Origin: Marinobacter azerbaijanicus
GTDB taxonomy: Bacteria; Pseudomonadota; Gammaproteobacteria; Pseudomonadales; Oleiphilaceae
Reading direction: 5' to 3'
Assembly (NCBI RefSeq): GCF_030250645.1
Contig: NZ_JASSVS010000009.1
Span: forward strand, 62,001 to 126,000
Length of the DNA stretch: 64,000 bases
Numbering within the stretch: the stretch's first letter is position 1; each line of letters opens with the position of its first letter. This document shows positions 61,628 through 64,000 of this stretch, piece after piece. Position numbers and translations under genes: made by a program. The notes beneath the pieces are model-generated. The model saw nothing but the letters and a program-made list of their open reading frames with translations. It was not told where the DNA came from and did not search any database.

Positions 61628-61730
61628 CAGTGGTGGGGGGGGTTCAAAAAATGTGGAGCGCCAGGGATGGCGCGACCAAGCCCCCCATGGATGGGTTCAC
61701 GGGCGTTTTTTTGAACCCCCCCCACCACTG
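61628..61730. repeat. Long inverted repeat 2
   Basis: The perfect 24-base arms are 61628-61651 (CAGTGGTG, eight G in all, TTCAAAAAA) and 61707-61730. Between them lie two small hairpins: GCGCCA/TGGCGC (61658-61673) and CCCA/TGGG near 61684-61695. The whole resembles a folded mobile-type intergenic repeat unit; no transposase is nearby. Confidence 0.8.
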
Positions 61731-61803
61731 ACTCAGGCACCCAAAGCCCGAAGTAACCGAACCAGCCCCGGATAGTAAATAAAGAACGAGGACAGAACAG
61801 ACA

Positions 61804-63219
61804 ATGAATTTCACGGAAGCTTCCCTGTTTTGGGGATTTTTGGTGGTTTATGGGGTGGTGATGTATGTGTTGTCGCCCAAGAGCAAGAACGCCAATTCTT
61901 TCTACAAGGGAGCGGATGACCAGGGCAATCCGGTGGGTCAGTGGTCGCTGACGGCGAGTATTTTTATCAGCTGGATTTTTGCCAAGTCGGTTACCAATGC
62001 CGCCAACCTGGGTGCGGCCTACGGGGTGACCGGCGGGCTTGCTTATGCCAGTTACTGGTTGTCGATTCCGGTGGCCGGTTACATTATCTACCTGATTCGT
62101 ACCCAGACCGGCGCGCGCAGTCTGCAGGATTTTCTGACGTCCCGTTTCGGTCGGTTTGCCAGTCTGGCGTTTGCAGCGGCGATTCTGATCCGGCTGTATA
62201 ACGAGGTCTGGAGCAACACCGCTGTGGTGGGTGGTTACTTTGGTCTGCCCGGGGAGTGGGAGTACTACGGTGCTGCCATGCTGTTCACGGTGTTTACCCT
62301 GGCCTACAGCCTCAAGGGCGGTCTGCGGTCGTCGATTTTTACTGATGTGATCCAGGCCTTTGTGTTTGTGTTCTTTGTCGGGGCGGTGTTGTTCCTGATT
62401 GTGCCGGCCAACGACACCAGTGCGCTGCTGACCAATGGCGAGTTCAAGCTCAATGCCGGTTTTGACCTGCTACTGGTGGCCCTGCTTCAGATGTTCAGCT
62501 ATCCCTTCCACGATCCGGTTCTCACCGATCGCGGTTTCGTGAACAGGGAGAAGACCATGCTGAAGAGCTTTGTGGTTGCCGGGCTACTGGGCTTTGTGGC
62601 GGTGTTTATCTTCAGCCTGGTGGGTGTCCATGCCCGGCTTAACGGTATCGAGGCCATGGGTAATGCGCCGGCGGCGGTGGGTCAGTCGCTGGGGCTGGCG
62701 GCGCTGTTCTTCATGAGTGTGGTGATGATGACATCGGCTGGTTCAACGCTGGATTCCACCTTCAGTTCGCTGGCCAAATCCCTGGCAGTGGATCTGCCGC
62801 GGCTGGCGAAGCGGGCGAAAGACCGGTTGCCCAGTGTGCGTGTGGGGGCGGTGATCATGATTGCCTTTGCGTTCCTGGGTAACCTGCCGATGTTTGCCGG
62901 CACCGACATTCTCAAGGCGACGACCATTTCCGGCACCATGGTGATGGGGCTGGCGCCGGTGTTCCTGTTCTATGGTTTCACTCGCTGGTCGCCCTGGAGT
63001 TTTCACCTGAGCTTCTGGACGGGTCTTGGGCTGGGCGTTTTGCTTGCGGTGGGGCTGATCCCATCAAGCTGGGCTATCGGTGACGGAGCGTATTCGATGC
63101 TTCTGGGTGTGAATGCCTATGGTTTCCTGATCTGCACTGCCGGTTTCTTCCTGCCCCTGGTGGCCCGCAGGCTCGCCGGGCGCACGCTGGCGACCGGCGA
63201 GGCCCAGGCACGGATATGA
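61804..63219 (+). CDS. Sodium:solute symporter family transporter
   Basis: A 471-residue SSS-family protein with about 12-13 hydrophobic segments. It shows WSLTASIFISWIFAKSV, GARSLQDFLTSRFG (the family's loop), AYSLKGGLRSSIFTDVIQAFVFVF and TSAGSTLDSTFSSLAKSL near the sodium site. It is shorter than PutP-type members, which usually exceed 490 residues, and the substrate is unknown. It is coupled by a 4-base overlap (ATGA) to the phosphoesterase gene, so uptake of a phosphorylated or otherwise modified compound is conceivable. Confidence 0.87.
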   Translation: MNFTEASLFWGFLVVYGVVMYVLSPKSKNANSFYKGADDQGNPVGQWSLTASIFISWIFAKSVTNAANLGAAYGVTGGLAYASYWLSIPVAGYIIYLIRTQTGARSLQDFLTSRFGRFASLAFAAAILIRLYNEVWSNTAVVGGYFGLPGEWEYYGAAMLFTVFTLAYSLKGGLRSSIFTDVIQAFVFVFFVGAVLFLIVPANDTSALLTNGEFKLNAGFDLLLVALLQMFSYPFHDPVLTDRGFVNREKTMLKSFVVAGLLGFVAVFIFSLVGVHARLNGIEAMGNAPAAVGQSLGLAALFFMSVVMMTSAGSTLDSTFSSLAKSLAVDLPRLAKRAKDRLPSVRVGAVIMIAFAFLGNLPMFAGTDILKATTISGTMVMGLAPVFLFYGFTRWSPWSFHLSFWTGLGLGVLLAVGLIPSSWAIGDGAYSMLLGVNAYGFLICTAGFFLPLVARRLAGRTLATGEAQARI

Positions 63220-64000
63220 ACGAAGGCCGCAGCTGTCCCCTGGCGTATCGATACAAGGCTGCCGACCTGTGTCGGGAGCCGCGCCATGTGTCGGAGGATG
63301 TGCTCTACATCATTGGCGGGCTGTATGGGAATCCGTACGCACTTGATGAAATTGAGCAAATGGCGCTCGCCGAGGAGCGCCGGGGCCACAGGGTAAAGCT
63401 GGTCTTCAACGGAGATTTCAACTGGTTCAATGCCAGTGATAGCCTGTTCCGGGAAATCAACAATCGCGTCCTGGATCATACCGTCAGCCTCGGTAATGTG
63501 GATTACGAACTGGCCAACCCGAATGATGGCGCGGGCTGCGGCTGTGCCTACCCCGACTTTGTTGACCAGGGTGTGGTCGAGCGCTCCAACACCATCATGG
63601 AGCGGCTTCAGGGCGTGGCCGGCGACCATCCGGACATCCAGAAACGGCTTCGCCTCTTGCCCCGCTATCGATGCCTGTTATTTGGAGGACTAAAGGTTTT
63701 GGTGGTGCATGGCGATCCTGAGTCCCTGGCCGGCTGGGGTCTGGCACATGAATCGTTCGTGGCGGGCAACGAAGCGCAGTTGGCGGAATGGTTTGCCGGG
63801 TCCGGGGCTGATGTGATTGCCTCCACCCATACGTGTCTGCCGGTCCTCTGGGCGGGAACCGTGGAAGAGCACAGCCGAATCGTCGTCAACAATGGTTCGG
63901 CTGGTATGGGTAACCTGGAGCAGGACCCACGCGGCCTGATTACCCGAATTGGTCTGACAAGTCCGCGGGCTGAGCCTGTTGCCGGTATCGAGCGGCGTGG
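63216..64000 (+). CDS. Diverged metallophosphoesterase-like protein (3' end outside window)
   Basis: The first 261 residues of a gene that runs past the right edge. The calcineurin-like order of motifs is visible but altered: GGLYGN where GDIHGN is expected, FNGDFNWFN for GDxxD, SLGNVDYEL for GNHE, VVHGDPESL and STHTCLP for the late His motifs. Several metal ligands are therefore replaced, so activity is doubtful or specialised. It is translationally coupled to the symporter. Recognised by overall pattern only. Confidence 0.72.
   Translation, partial: MNEGRSCPLAYRYKAADLCREPRHVSEDVLYIIGGLYGNPYALDEIEQMALAEERRGHRVKLVFNGDFNWFNASDSLFREINNRVLDHTVSLGNVDYELANPNDGAGCGCAYPDFVDQGVVERSNTIMERLQGVAGDHPDIQKRLRLLPRYRCLLFGGLKVLVVHGDPESLAGWGLAHESFVAGNEAQLAEWFAGSGADVIASTHTCLPVLWAGTVEEHSRIVVNNGSAGMGNLEQDPRGLITRIGLTSPRAEPVAGIERR

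Larger units (their letters stand above)
61400..61803. other. 404-base gene-free region with two long inverted repeats
   Basis: No supported coding region. It contains two large hairpin elements (61429-61525 and 61628-61730, listed separately) with G/C homopolymer runs, and otherwise featureless sequence. The next gene, a symporter, begins after a GAGGACAGAACAGACA leader. Confidence 0.7.

Overview
The window looks like chromosomal DNA of a marine gammaproteobacterium, most likely Marinobacter or a close relative. This rests on the moderately high GC, the dense gene packing, and the gene content: oleate hydratase, siderophore uptake without synthesis genes, mer and cus metal resistance, and YeeE sulfur transporters. 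The genus is an inference from gene content only. I see no tRNA, rRNA, CRISPR array or insertion sequence.

Layout. 1-4000: housekeeping and hypothetical genes (spermidine synthase-like enzyme, RlmA, ankyrin protein, PEBP protein, TVP38 membrane protein). 4000-13300: a Fur-type iron-siderophore island with two TonB receptors, a FecB/FecCD-like ABC importer and a sucrase/ferredoxin-like protein. 13400-19100: sulfur and stress genes (DUF547, rhodanese, YeeE, SDR, cupredoxin, lipoprotein). 19170-27200: three diverged DraG/J1-crystallin-type proteins around a cystine-type ABC importer, a di-iron desaturase with its own Rieske ferredoxin, and an alpha/beta hydrolase; this may be an uncharacterised catabolic locus. 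27240-32580: mercury resistance (merR, merTPFA) plus a second MerR-type operator in front of three extra genes (HMA protein, outer-membrane protein, NHL propeller). 32600-38750: K+ transporter, SRPBCC protein, second YeeE, sterol desaturase-like protein, oleate hydratase. 38750-45800: CusCBAF-type copper/silver efflux. 45800-50200: a tubulin-tyrosine-ligase-like ATP-grasp protein fused to PqqD-like and HprK-like domains, followed by a small exported Gly-Glu-Ala repeat protein, a DinB-like protein and a cytochrome c carrying the same repeat. 50200-57000: DsbA-like protein, GGDEF/EAL protein, YiiX-like amidase, DoxX-like protein, NrtS, glutaredoxin-like protein, DUF3179 protein. 57086-57945: an ECF sigma factor with a zinc-finger anti-sigma factor. 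58100-64000: TVP38-flavoprotein fusion, radical SAM protein, long inverted repeats, Na+/solute symporter and a diverged phosphoesterase.

Two observations stand out. First, the 45.9-50.2 kb cluster looks like a bacterial analogue of tubulin polyglutamylation or polyglycylation built on RiPP logic. Two exported proteins share a leader and a Glu/Gly repeat resembling a tubulin tail, and the TTL-like ligase carries a PqqD-like (RRE) domain that could bind that leader. Second, the motif TGTAAC-N15-GTGTC, allowing small variations, lies at exactly the same spacing in front of at least eleven transcription units, including the TTL cluster (twice, in tandem), the sulfur genes, the GGDEF/EAL protein, the YiiX amidase, NrtS, the glutaredoxin operon, the flavoprotein, and the sigma factor itself as TATAAC. 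This defines a probable local ECF regulon that ties scattered genes of the window into one response.
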